From: 2-02-FULL-55-14 sp964581115
GTDB lineage: Bacteria; Bacteroidota; Ignavibacteria; UBA10030
Reading direction: 5' to 3'
DNA: 13,184 nucleotides
Assembly: GCA_964581115.1 (NCBI GenBank)
Contig: CAZOMY010000052.1
Span: 1-13,184 of the forward strand
Positions 1-7,252 of this stretch are shown here, piece by piece (position 1 is the first letter of the stretch; each line of letters starts with the position of its first letter). The translations under genes and the position numbers were made by a program. The notes under the pieces were generated by a model. That model was not told where the DNA came from. It saw nothing but the letters and a program-made list of their open reading frames with translations, and searched no databases.

Positions 1-241
1 GGTCGACGTTGTACGACAGGATAAAGAAATACGGGATACCCCGGTGAATCACACGAGGGACGAAGGTAGGTGAAAGGTTAGGGAAGGTCTCTCGTAATTC
101 TTGCCCTCCCGCGAGACAGATCCGCCAAGGAAGAACGCATATCGTTGACGGTCCGAGCGCAATGAGAGAATTCAGGCGAGTCGAGGCCGACACCGTTCTT
201 GCTGCTCCCACCCCTCACCTCCCACCTCACTTTGGATCTCC

Positions 242-1084
242 TCAGGCTTCGAGGAACATCTCTCCCCAGACAGCCTCCCAGTCTTTCTTTGGGGCTGCGT
301 CGGGCATGGATTCGACCGGAACGCCTCCGTCCGCCAGGCTGAAGCCCACTTTCTGATCGGACAGCGTCATCTGCAGCCGTTCGAGCTCGCGCGTCAGCCA
401 TGGACCGATCTCCGGACCGCGGAGGAGATGCGCCACGCTTGACGTCGGGTCCATCTTCACCTTCATCTTCCAACGATCCCCTTCGGCGTATGCGTAGGTC
501 ACTTCGCCATCGATGGGCGATCGGAGCATCGCCATCCCGTGCTTCGTCCGCACTTGAATGGCCGGGGCATGCGTCGCGACCTTTGTGCCGACCGGCGGCA
601 GTTCGACCGATTCCACCCGTCCAAGCAGTCGTCGGCCGAATTCATCCACGCCAACAGAGAACGATCCATCCGGTTCGATGCGCGCCCACGTGTGTCCGCG
701 ATCGTAGTAGCGGTCGGTGGGCAACTCAATACCCGATACCGCTACGGCGGGCGTGAAGGGAAGCGGCCGTGCCGCGCTGGGCGACTGACCCGAGGCCAGA
801 TAGCGCTGATGCTCCGGGCAGTTGGCGCATGCGAACTCGTTTTCGCACGTGCGGTGCCGTACTTCGCCGTTCATCTGGTGACGGCATACGCGCGTCGTTG
901 AGGGTAGCTCTTCAAAGGCGGAATGCCACGACACACGCGCGTGGCCTTCACGCGCCAGGCGCCGCCGTGAGCGCATCATGGCCCGGACCACCGTCGTCGC
1001 GACCACCACGGCGACCGTGAAGAAGATCAGGAGGAACGTGATGTGGAGTGCATTCCACTGGAATTCATGGACAAAGGGAAACAT
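242..1084 (-). CDS. Membrane-anchored GcvH-like protein with Cys4 motif
   Basis: The 280-residue protein has one N-terminal membrane segment (about residues 12-34) followed by a basic stop (RSRRR). A cysteine motif C67-x12-C80-x5-C86-x2-C89 comes next, then a GcvH/lipoyl-like domain from about residue 120 to 215 (HTW at 131-133, SPIDGEV at 189-195). Aligned without gaps to E. coli GcvH through this region, the lipoylated lysine position is His182, with a lysine one residue earlier. It is therefore probably not a normal glycine-cleavage carrier. The start is well supported: CGGAGG lies 6 bases before ATG. It is the last recognisable gene of the qrc-like operon, separated from the NrfD gene by the N gap. 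The Cys4 motif could bind a metal or Fe-S cluster (inference). The membrane anchor and context suggest an accessory subunit or maturation factor of the respiratory complex. The exact role is unknown. Confidence 0.8.
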   Translation of the reverse strand: MFPFVHEFQWNALHITFLLIFFTVAVVVATTVVRAMMRSRRRLAREGHARVSWHSAFEELPSTTRVCRHQMNGEVRHRTCENEFACANCPEHQRYLASGQSPSAARPLPFTPAVAVSGIELPTDRYYDRGHTWARIEPDGSFSVGVDEFGRRLLGRVESVELPPVGTKVATHAPAIQVRTKHGMAMLRSPIDGEVTYAYAEGDRWKMKVKMDPTSSVAHLLRGPEIGPWLTRELERLQMTLSDQKVGFSLADGGVPVESMPDAAPKKDWEAVWGEMFLEA

Positions 1085-1131
1085 GATGTGCCTCCGTTAC
1101 GACAATGATAACCAGCTATGCGATGACCGCC

Positions 1132-1231
1132 NNNNNNNNNNNNNNNNNNNNNNNNNNNNNNNNNNNNNNNNNNNNNNNNNNNNNNNNNNNNNNNNNNNNN
1201 NNNNNNNNNNNNNNNNNNNNNNNNNNNNNNN
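1132..1231. other. Assembly gap (100 N)
   Basis: Exactly 100 N, the conventional placeholder for a scaffold gap of unknown length. It lies between the NrfD gene and the membrane-anchored GcvH-like gene. An ATG faces into it on the minus strand (1234-1232). On the far side, one frame reads A-V-I-A then TAG (1131-1116), so a small gene could be hidden here. This cannot be decided from the sequence given. Confidence 0.95.
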
Positions 1232-1260
1232 CATGACGCCAAGAGCCGAAATACGATTCG

Positions 1261-2496
1261 TCACTTCATTGTCGCCAGCTCGCGCTCCTGAGGGAAGAGC
1301 GGGAGATAGCGATACGAAAGCGAATACAGCAGAACGCCGTACGCCACGACTGCGGCGAAAGTGGCAACCTCCTGCCAACTCGGTACGTAGCTGAGGAACG
1401 GGTCGAACGTGAGTGTCGGCAAGGCTAGCGTTTGGATCGTCAACACAAAACGGTTCAACGCCACGCCGGCTAGAACGAGTCCCGCCGATGCGAGCAGCCA
1501 TCCCCGATGCTCACGCGTGGGTCGATTCAGGAGCAACAAGGCTGGAATGACTCCGAAGACGCCAAGTTCCAGGAACAAGATCCAGGTGCCGAACGATGCC
1601 TGCTCGTAATACTCGAATGCCGGGAACCCGGCTGCGGGCGAGGTGGCGTTGATCCACACGAGCGTGTCGATCGCCTTGAGTGCCAGGTACGATGCCAGCA
1701 TGAATCCCGAGATCCGTCCGAGCGTTCGCAACGCCCGGTCGTCAACCAGTCGCTTGCGGGTCAGGCTCTCGACGAGTCGAGTCGTCACAATCAGGAAACT
1801 CGGGCCCGCCGCTATGGCTGACAGAATGAAGAGGAAGAAAGTGGTCGGCCAGATTCCGATCGCCTCGCGGAACGCGAACGGCCGTCCCTGCATCACGCCA
1901 TAGAGCCCGCCGAGCGAGCCCTGGTGGAAGAACGACAGGAACGCCCCGACACCCGCCAGGATTGGCATGAGCTTGTGCAGCTCGAATTCGAATACAAGCA
2001 TCCTCGGGATACGGCGGAACTGCCGGTTCCTGAGCAGCACGGGCACGTACTCGATGAGGAGGACCGTCAGGTAGCACGTGAGGCAAAACGTGACCTCGGT
2101 GAGCATCGAATGCGTGTTGGGATGCCAGAACGTGAACCAGGCCCGCAGCGGCTGCCCGACGTCAACCATCAGTACGATGATCGCGCCGCTATAGCAGATG
2201 AGTCCGAGCACGACGGCGCTATTAATGACAGGACGGAGCGCTTCACGACGCAACAGATACAGCAGGAATCCGGTGAAGAACGCCCCTGCGCCGAAGGCGA
2301 TGATCGTGAGGTCGAGGTAGATCCACAGGCCGAACGCGAACCGGTTGTCCATGTTCGTCTGATTCAGTCCCTCGATAAGGCACAACGCTGCCCCGAACAG
2401 TCCCCAGGCGAACAGGCCCGCCCACGGGAGCATCCAGGCCATGAAGCGGGGGAACGACGTGCGTTGCAGTCCGCGCGGGATCCATTGGCTATCCAT
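1261..2496 (-). CDS. qrcD: NrfD/PsrC-type membrane quinone-interacting subunit (QrcD-like)
   Basis: The 411-residue, very hydrophobic protein has roughly ten predicted membrane segments and NrfD/HybB/PsrC family landmarks. These include a conserved FxHxGxxGGxYGV-like stretch in the middle (SFFHQGSLGGLYGV, about 187-200) and a C-terminal helix ending near YRYLPLFP. In this family the subunit binds (mena)quinone and carries no redox cofactor of its own; electrons reach it through the partner ferredoxin subunit. The start is firm: AAAGGAGG lies 6 bases before ATG, and the first 8 bases overlap the end of the ferredoxin gene, so the two are translationally coupled. Length and order (cytochrome, MopB protein, ferredoxin, NrfD) match the Qrc menaquinone reductase of sulfate reducers. 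PsrC/TtrC/HybB-like roles share the fold, but the other subunits here favour Qrc. Confidence 0.88.
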   Translation of the reverse strand: MDSQWIPRGLQRTSFPRFMAWMLPWAGLFAWGLFGAALCLIEGLNQTNMDNRFAFGLWIYLDLTIIAFGAGAFFTGFLLYLLRREALRPVINSAVVLGLICYSGAIIVLMVDVGQPLRAWFTFWHPNTHSMLTEVTFCLTCYLTVLLIEYVPVLLRNRQFRRIPRMLVFEFELHKLMPILAGVGAFLSFFHQGSLGGLYGVMQGRPFAFREAIGIWPTTFFLFILSAIAAGPSFLIVTTRLVESLTRKRLVDDRALRTLGRISGFMLASYLALKAIDTLVWINATSPAAGFPAFEYYEQASFGTWILFLELGVFGVIPALLLLNRPTREHRGWLLASAGLVLAGVALNRFVLTIQTLALPTLTFDPFLSYVPSWQEVATFAAVVAYGVLLYSLSYRYLPLFPQERELATMK

Positions 2497-3244
2497 GGAC
2501 TTCCTCCTTTCCGGTCAGGGCGAGCACACGGTCGGCCAGCGACCGAACCCACGCACGGGACGAGAGATAAAAGATCTTGGGTTCCGTGCCCAGACGCGAC
2601 AAGAACCGGAACGCCCGGTCGTCGCGGCTGAGCTTCGCAACCTCGGAGGAAGGATCGTTCAGATCGCCGAACACGATGGCCTGGGTCGGGCACGACTCGA
2701 CGCACGCCGGAACGTAATCGGCCATGTCGATCGCCGTGGCTCCGGCGGCCGCCGCTTTCTCGCGAGCCGCCTGCAGACGCCCATGGCAAAAGTTGCACTT
2801 CTCCACGACGCCCCGCATCCGGGGCGCTACGTCGGGGTTCAACGTCTTTTCCATCCCCTCGGGCCACTTCGGGTCCCACCAATTGAAGTAGCGCGCATGA
2901 TACGGGCAGGCGGCCATGCAATAGCGGCATCCGAGGCACCGCGCCGGCACCTGCGCGACGATGCCCGTTTCGGGGTCGAGCTCAACCGCATTCTGCGGGC
3001 ACACCGACACGCACGGCGTGCGCTCTCCGCATTGCATGCACATGACGGGGACGAAGGCGGACTGCGTCTCGGGGAAACTCTCGCCGTTGTCGGCTTCGTA
3101 GACGCGGAGCCACGTGATGCCGGTCCGGTCCGTGACGCCCGTGGGACCGGGCGGGATGTTGTTCTCGACGGCGCAGGCGACGGTGCAATTGCCGCAGCCT
3201 GTGCAGCGGTCGAGATCGATCACCATTCCATAACGTGCAGGCAT
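2489..3244 (-). CDS. qrcC: Four-cluster ferredoxin subunit (QrcC-like)
   Basis: The 251-residue protein has 16 cysteines in four 4Fe-4S motifs typical of the DmsB/PsrB/NrfC family. They are C14-x2-C17-x2-C20-x3-C24; CMQC with CVSVCP; CLGCRYCMAACP; and CNFC paired with a later CVESCP. It would wire electrons between the MopB-like subunit and the NrfD membrane subunit. There is no signal peptide. In this family the subunit is normally carried across the membrane with its Tat-tagged partner, which is consistent with the neighbouring gene. ATG follows the stop of the upstream gene by one base (TGA-C-ATG), and the 3' end overlaps the NrfD gene by 8 bases, so all three are probably translated together. 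Some Qrc/ActB homologues have one 3Fe-4S cluster, but all four Cys sets look complete here. Confidence 0.9.
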   Translation of the reverse strand: MPARYGMVIDLDRCTGCGNCTVACAVENNIPPGPTGVTDRTGITWLRVYEADNGESFPETQSAFVPVMCMQCGERTPCVSVCPQNAVELDPETGIVAQVPARCLGCRYCMAACPYHARYFNWWDPKWPEGMEKTLNPDVAPRMRGVVEKCNFCHGRLQAAREKAAAAGATAIDMADYVPACVESCPTQAIVFGDLNDPSSEVAKLSRDDRAFRFLSRLGTEPKIFYLSSRAWVRSLADRVLALTGKEEVHG

Positions 3245-3245
3245 G

Positions 3246-5267
3246 TCAACTCTTTCGTAGTTCGGCGGCGCGACCGCGGGGAACGGCGTTCGCGACGGAG
3301 GGTGGTTCTGGGGAACGGAAGCCGACCGGGTCGGGTCCGACGGAAAGCTGGACCGTACCCGGGGCGAGACTGTCGCTGACGCGCACTTTGACCGCGCTGG
3401 ACCGTTCGCCGGCGCGCAACTCTGCGACGGAGCCGTCTTCGACGCCGCACGCGTGAGCCGTGGCCGGAGCGACCGCCGCTACCTCGGAGGTCGGACGCAG
3501 TCCGGATTCTTGGTAGAGTTTCGTCATCAGCGGAGACAAACGACTGCAACTTGTGACGGGGGCCCACCACGTCGGGATGACCGCGATGGTCGGGGTCGCG
3601 GCGAAGGCCTCAAGTTCGGTGAGCCGGGCGGCGAGCCGCTCGGATGCCGCACCATCTGTAGCCAGTGCCCGGACCGACGAGGGCGCTGGACCTCCTTCGA
3701 GCCTCCACACAGCCCCTTCGGTCAACAACGTCCACAAAGACTCAGCGCCATCAAGAGACGTGAGGTCGTTCGTGGAACCATCCGCCATGCAGATCTGGCC
3801 GCGACGTGACGACCAGATGCCGTCGACCTTGGCGCGGAGTGTGGCCTCTCGTTCGATTGGCTGACCGCTCAAATGCCCCAGGACGACCTCAGGATCTACA
3901 CTGCCCGGACGCCGAGGATGCAGTGGACGGCTCAGTCCGTACTTGCACGAGACATCGGTGCCGTCTCCCGTTGCCTCTCCGAACGATTCGAACGGGGCCG
4001 GTGACGGGATGATGAGATCGGCGTGCGACGCGAGCGAGGTCAGGACCGGCGAGAGACTGACGACGAGCGGGGAACCGGGCCTGAGCGTTCGCGCGATCGA
4101 CTCCCACGAGAGATGACACGTGCCTTCGTCGCCGTCGAGGATCACGAGATCGACGCTTGCTTCCGGTACTGACGAGAGCGGGGTTGCCACGGCCAGGTCG
4201 CGTTCGTGCAATCCTTCTGAGACCGGGATCGCCGGCCGCCGGCGGATGGCGCCAGAGGAGAGGGCTCCGAGGACGTGATTGAGGTGGAACGCAAGGTGCT
4301 CGGTCTCGGCGTCGACGGAATTGCAGCCATCTCCGCCCACGACGACAAGCGAAGGTCCGTGCTCGGTCAGCTTTGCATAGACATGTCGCAGCTGCGCGGG
4401 CACGATGCCGATGGCTGCGGCCATACGCTCCGGCGTTGAGCGTTCGACGATGGCGCGCATCGACGGGGTCATGTCAGCTCGGCGATGGGCGTGTGCCAGA
4501 TGGAGCAGGGCGACGAGCAGGGCCGCTTCGCTTCCGGGACGAATGGGCATCCATCGGTCAGCCAGCGACGCCGTGCGAGTGCGCGCGGCATCGGCAGCGA
4601 TGATGCGAAGTCCGTCGTTCTGCGAACGACGCAGCATCAGCCGTGCTGTCCGGGCGGGAGTCGTCCATCCGTCGAGCAACGGCGTGCTGACCGACAGGAT
4701 CGTCCGAGCGCGGTCGAGATCGAATCCAACGGTCCGCAACGAAGCGTCGTCATCGGGGACGGCGTAGAGACTGCCGGGATGTTGTCGCACGAAGGCGCGA
4801 TAGCGGTCCGAGATCGCCCGGCCTGGGCGCTGGTCGACGAACATGACCGAGCGATTTGCGTCGACAGAAGGAAGCCGCCGGAGTGCTCCGTCCAGCGAGA
4901 TGTCCGTGGTCAGCACCTTTTCGCCTCGGTGTTCCACGAGGCACGGACCCTCGAGGCGCAACGGGTGGTAGGCCAAATGATGGCTTGTGAGGCCGATCGG
5001 GCAGAGTGGTTGTCCGCTTCCGGAGGCGGCGCGAAGGGCGGATGGAGCGCCAGCCACACACCGGGCAGTCACCGGGCATCCGGCCGGGCAGAGCGAGCAC
5101 AGCGTCGGCACATGGCTGATCGGGCCTCGCGGGACTTTCGGGATCCACGGGCCAGTCTGGGTCCAGATCGCCACGTCGTCGAGCATCTTCCACGGCAGGG
5201 GTGAGAAGACGATCCCGGCGGTGGCGGCACCGGCGAAGCGGAGGATATCACGTCGGGTCAACGGCAT
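3246..5267 (-). CDS. qrcB: Tat-exported molybdopterin-oxidoreductase-like subunit (QrcB-like)
   Basis: The 673-residue protein starts with a twin-arginine signal (TRRDILRF, residues 4-11, then a hydrophobic stretch), so it should be exported folded. A 4Fe-4S motif follows: C57-x2-C60-x3-C64-x24-C89. The rest is MopB-like, with a cofactor-domain signature around AxRTRTASLADRWMPIRPGSEAALL and a later segment VDLVILDGDEG...HADLIIPSPAPFESFGEA. The length and these segments fit QrcB and the N-terminal half of ActB better than a true formate dehydrogenase or polysulfide reductase. I saw no clear Cys/SeCys/Ser metal ligand. Family knowledge says QrcB/ActB lack molybdenum, so it may be a structural electron-transfer scaffold. 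No good Shine-Dalgarno precedes the ATG, which lies just downstream of an intergenic repeat element. The gene is followed immediately by the ferredoxin gene. Confidence 0.87.
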   Translation of the reverse strand: MPLTRRDILRFAGAATAGIVFSPLPWKMLDDVAIWTQTGPWIPKVPRGPISHVPTLCSLCPAGCPVTARCVAGAPSALRAASGSGQPLCPIGLTSHHLAYHPLRLEGPCLVEHRGEKVLTTDISLDGALRRLPSVDANRSVMFVDQRPGRAISDRYRAFVRQHPGSLYAVPDDDASLRTVGFDLDRARTILSVSTPLLDGWTTPARTARLMLRRSQNDGLRIIAADAARTRTASLADRWMPIRPGSEAALLVALLHLAHAHRRADMTPSMRAIVERSTPERMAAAIGIVPAQLRHVYAKLTEHGPSLVVVGGDGCNSVDAETEHLAFHLNHVLGALSSGAIRRRPAIPVSEGLHERDLAVATPLSSVPEASVDLVILDGDEGTCHLSWESIARTLRPGSPLVVSLSPVLTSLASHADLIIPSPAPFESFGEATGDGTDVSCKYGLSRPLHPRRPGSVDPEVVLGHLSGQPIEREATLRAKVDGIWSSRRGQICMADGSTNDLTSLDGAESLWTLLTEGAVWRLEGGPAPSSVRALATDGAASERLAARLTELEAFAATPTIAVIPTWWAPVTSCSRLSPLMTKLYQESGLRPTSEVAAVAPATAHACGVEDGSVAELRAGERSSAVKVRVSDSLAPGTVQLSVGPDPVGFRSPEPPSVANAVPRGRAAELRKS

Positions 5268-5302
5268 GGTGTTGTTCGTGAGTTCGCATGAAAAGAGGTA
5301 TC

Positions 5303-5424
5303 GCGCAGAGACGCAGAGGACGCTGAGTTCGCAGAGAAAAACGTTTGTGGCATTACTTCCATGGGATCCTCGGCACCATTATCAATCTTCCTCTGCGTTC
5401 TCCGCTCTCTCTGCGTCTCTGCGC
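5303..5424. repeat. Intergenic palindromic repeat, 'gcagagacgcagag' type
   Basis: The left arm begins GCGCAGAGACGCAG (5303-5316) and the right arm ends with its exact reverse complement CTGCGTCTCTGCGC (5411-5424). Homology between the arms continues imperfectly for about 20 more bases on each side (to about 5339, and from about 5388), around a roughly 50-base centre. This lexicon is a widely dispersed intergenic repeat in many environmental bacterial genomes, often mis-annotated as short proteins. It fills most of the space between the cytochrome and qrcB-like genes and no coding is evident in it. It could fold as RNA in the operon transcript and act as a processing or partial termination point (inference). 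Confidence 0.75.
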
Positions 5425-5436
5425 ACAATTCTTTCC

Positions 5437-6021
5437 CTACTTGTGGCAATCGAGACAGGCGCGAGCGCGTTCGGTCTCGCGGTGGCAGCCGATGCACTTG
5501 TCCATCTTCATCCCTTCCCAGGGCTCCATGCCGATCCGGGCGATAGACGAACCCCAGACGTCGCGGCTATAGCCGCTGATCCGGTTCTCTTGATAGGGTC
5601 TGAGCGCAGCGCTCGAACCGTGCGGGCCGTGGCAACGCTCACAAGCGATGACGCCGCGCGTGACGTGTGCCGCATGGGGAAAGTAAGCGTTGTCCGGCTG
5701 GCGGGCGTAGACCTTCCAGGGCACTTCGCGGTTCGTCTTTACGTACTCCTCGACGAATCGCTTCTCGTTCTCGGTCTCACCAATCACCTCGGCATGGCAC
5801 GATGCGCACTGCGCTGTGGTCGGAATGCCGACGAAGCGTCCGTCAGCGTCGAAGGCATGGCAGTCGGCGCAGGCCATACCGCCCGTGTCGGTGTGGACGG
5901 CGTGACTGAACTGCAGTGGCTGCTCTTCGGACCGATACAGCACGGCCGGGAAGAACACCCAGCCAGCAGTCAGTCCGACGAGCAGTCCGGCCACGGGAAA
6001 CAGAAACCGCGATCGATTCAC
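5437..6021 (-). CDS. qrcA: Membrane-anchored pentaheme cytochrome c (QrcA/ActA-like)
   Basis: The 194-residue protein has an uncleaved-looking N-terminal membrane helix (about residues 5-29). Five CXXCH heme-binding motifs follow at 51-55, 72-76, 127-131, 176-180 and 189-193. FSHAVH (38-43) and FPHAAH (114-119) supply candidate distal histidines, as in cytochrome c3/c7-like folds. It should sit on the periplasmic side and pass electrons from soluble carriers to the complex. The start chosen is GTG at 6021: GAGGAA lies 6 bases upstream and the GTG overlaps the upstream stop as GTGA. A TTG five codons earlier is less likely. Desulfovibrio QrcA is described as hexaheme and ActA of Alternative Complex III as pentaheme, so the count here is ActA-like while the operon is Qrc-like. 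Confidence 0.88.
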   Translation of the reverse strand: MNRSRFLFPVAGLLVGLTAGWVFFPAVLYRSEEQPLQFSHAVHTDTGGMACADCHAFDADGRFVGIPTTAQCASCHAEVIGETENEKRFVEEYVKTNREVPWKVYARQPDNAYFPHAAHVTRGVIACERCHGPHGSSAALRPYQENRISGYSRDVWGSSIARIGMEPWEGMKMDKCIGCHRETERARACLDCHK

Positions 6022-6920
6022 AACGCATTCCTCCAAGCGACGAACGGTGAGAAGAACTCGGCATAGACCGACAAGACGGAAGGTCGGTCGAGCAGCCGCA
6101 GCACACCCGGTACGGGCGCGCCGCCGTCATTCCAAAGGCCTGTCAGGCTCGCATGCTGTCGCTGCACAACGGTATTCAGACGCTGCAGGTCGGCGGCCAT
6201 CCACTGCTTGACGGCGTCGCCCGACCGCAGGCCGTTGACTTCGAGCGAACCCGGCCGGCTGGAGCCTTCGAACAGCCAACCGCCGGTGTACGGCTCGGTG
6301 ACGACACGATCGCTCTGCGACCGGAGTCGATTGTTGGTGGCCGTGACCGTCAGGGCGGCAGGGAAGACGAGTTGCAGGTCGGTCTCGCCGACGGTCAGCA
6401 CGGCCGTCGGATGGTCCTGTGAGGAGCCGTGTTGATGGATGAACGAGACGGCATCGACCCGGCCGGCGACGTGGCCGAAGAACGCGTCGACGCCGATGTG
6501 CCAGTGGCCGTCGGGCGCGACGTCGAGCCAGAGATGATTCGGAGCGAAGAACCGCTGGTCGGGCACCCAGGTCGCCGGGTCTCCGTTCGAGCGGGGTATC
6601 CGTCCCCCTTCGATCGACAGCAGCACGTCGCAGTACTGGTGGCGGTCGTCAAGGCAACGGGCCGACGGGTCGTCGCTGTATGGCACGAACTTCGCCACCG
6701 GCGCCGCTGCGCAATACTGCACGAGAGACTCGTGCAGGAACGGACAGCGGTTCGCCGGGGCGTGATCTTGATGATGCTGACGGGCAGCCGGGCAGTCGGG
6801 CCAGGTCTCCGACGTGCAACGCTCGTGAGCGTCTTCGGTCGATGATCGCATGATCATCTTGGACGATACGGAGCCGCGGCAGAACTTGACCTGGGCCTCC
6901 CTGAGAAATGGGCAGCGCAT
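6018..6920 (-). CDS. GcvH-like protein with tandem Cys4 modules
   Basis: The 300-residue protein has two copies of a cysteine module at its N-terminus. Copy one is C3-PFLREAQVKF-C14, then C35 and C43. Copy two is C59-PFLHESLVQY-C70, then C89 and C97. The spacings are x10, x20 or x18, and x7. A GcvH/lipoyl-like domain follows from about 125 to 220 (HLWLDVAPDG, then EPYTGGWLFE), and a helical tail completes it. The position of the GcvH lipoyl lysine is Glu179, so lipoylation is not expected. No signal peptide or membrane helix is seen. GGAGG lies 5 bases before the ATG, supporting the start. The stop overlaps the GTG of the cytochrome gene, so translation is coupled. The Cys modules could bind zinc or an Fe-S cluster (inference). 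A role in assembling or regulating the respiratory complex is plausible but unproven. Confidence 0.82.
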   Translation of the reverse strand: MRCPFLREAQVKFCRGSVSSKMIMRSSTEDAHERCTSETWPDCPAARQHHQDHAPANRCPFLHESLVQYCAAAPVAKFVPYSDDPSARCLDDRHQYCDVLLSIEGGRIPRSNGDPATWVPDQRFFAPNHLWLDVAPDGHWHIGVDAFFGHVAGRVDAVSFIHQHGSSQDHPTAVLTVGETDLQLVFPAALTVTATNNRLRSQSDRVVTEPYTGGWLFEGSSRPGSLEVNGLRSGDAVKQWMAADLQRLNTVVQRQHASLTGLWNDGGAPVPGVLRLLDRPSVLSVYAEFFSPFVAWRNAL

Positions 6921-6939
6921 GGCGGCCTCCGGTCAGTTC

Positions 6940-7233
6940 TCAGTTGCTCGAGCGAATGATGTTTGGAGGATCATCATCCGCAGCGTCGCTACGGCGGGCG
7001 ATGCGCTTCGATTCGTCGAGCCGCTCGCCGCCGTCGGCCATCGTGATACCGAGGCCTGCGATGTCGAACGCGTGCGTATCGTCGGGCAACACTTCCTTCG
7101 CGTGCTCCGTCGTGCGCCACAACCACTCCTGCAGTGCGACGCGGACCACGGCGACGATGCAGATGACCGTCACAAGGCCGAGCGCAGCATTGGTGAGGTT
7201 GAGCCACAGGGTTTCCGGATCCATGAAGTTCAC
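6940..7233 (-). CDS. Small single-TM protein, first gene of the qrc-like operon
   Basis: A 97-residue protein if read from GTG at 7233, which has GGAG 7 bases upstream; an ATG three codons later (7224) is the alternative. One strong membrane helix lies at about residues 11-33 (LTNAALGLVTVICIVAVVRVAL), preceded by an acidic N-terminus and followed by QEWLWR. The remaining ~60 residues form a charged, probably cytoplasmic tail rich in Asp and Arg. I do not recognise a family. It is the first gene after the predicted sigma-54 promoter and ends 19 bases before the Cys-rich GcvH-like gene. It could be a small membrane subunit or assembly factor of the complex (inference from position only). Confidence 0.7.
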   Translation of the reverse strand: MNFMDPETLWLNLTNAALGLVTVICIVAVVRVALQEWLWRTTEHAKEVLPDDTHAFDIAGLGITMADGGERLDESKRIARRSDAADDDPPNIIRSSN

Positions 7234-7252
7234 GGTCGTTCTCCAGTGTTCA

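Noticed and set aside
1..52. Possible start of another minus-strand gene (GTG at 52, 17 codons to the window edge)
   Set aside because: Only 17 codons are visible, there is no Shine-Dalgarno, and nothing can be recognised; left undecided.
242..1084. Annotation as glycine cleavage H protein
   Set aside because: The lipoyl lysine position is not lysine, a membrane helix and Cys4 motif are added, and no gcvP/gcvT is present. The same applies to 6018-6920.
1924..3379. Overlapping plus-strand open frames opposite the NrfD and ferredoxin genes
   Set aside because: They are antisense to firmly identified genes; the translations are charged, low-complexity and typical of high-GC shadow frames.
5258..5497. 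Minus-strand 79-codon frame through the intergenic repeat
   Set aside because: Its translation has the Thr-Gln-Arg and Ser-Ala-Ser patterns produced by the repeat itself and overlaps two real genes.
4987..6066. Long plus-strand open frame (359 codons)
   Set aside because: It lies opposite the cytochrome gene, the repeat and the start of the qrcB-like gene, all supported by heme motifs and a Tat signal; its translation shows no family features.
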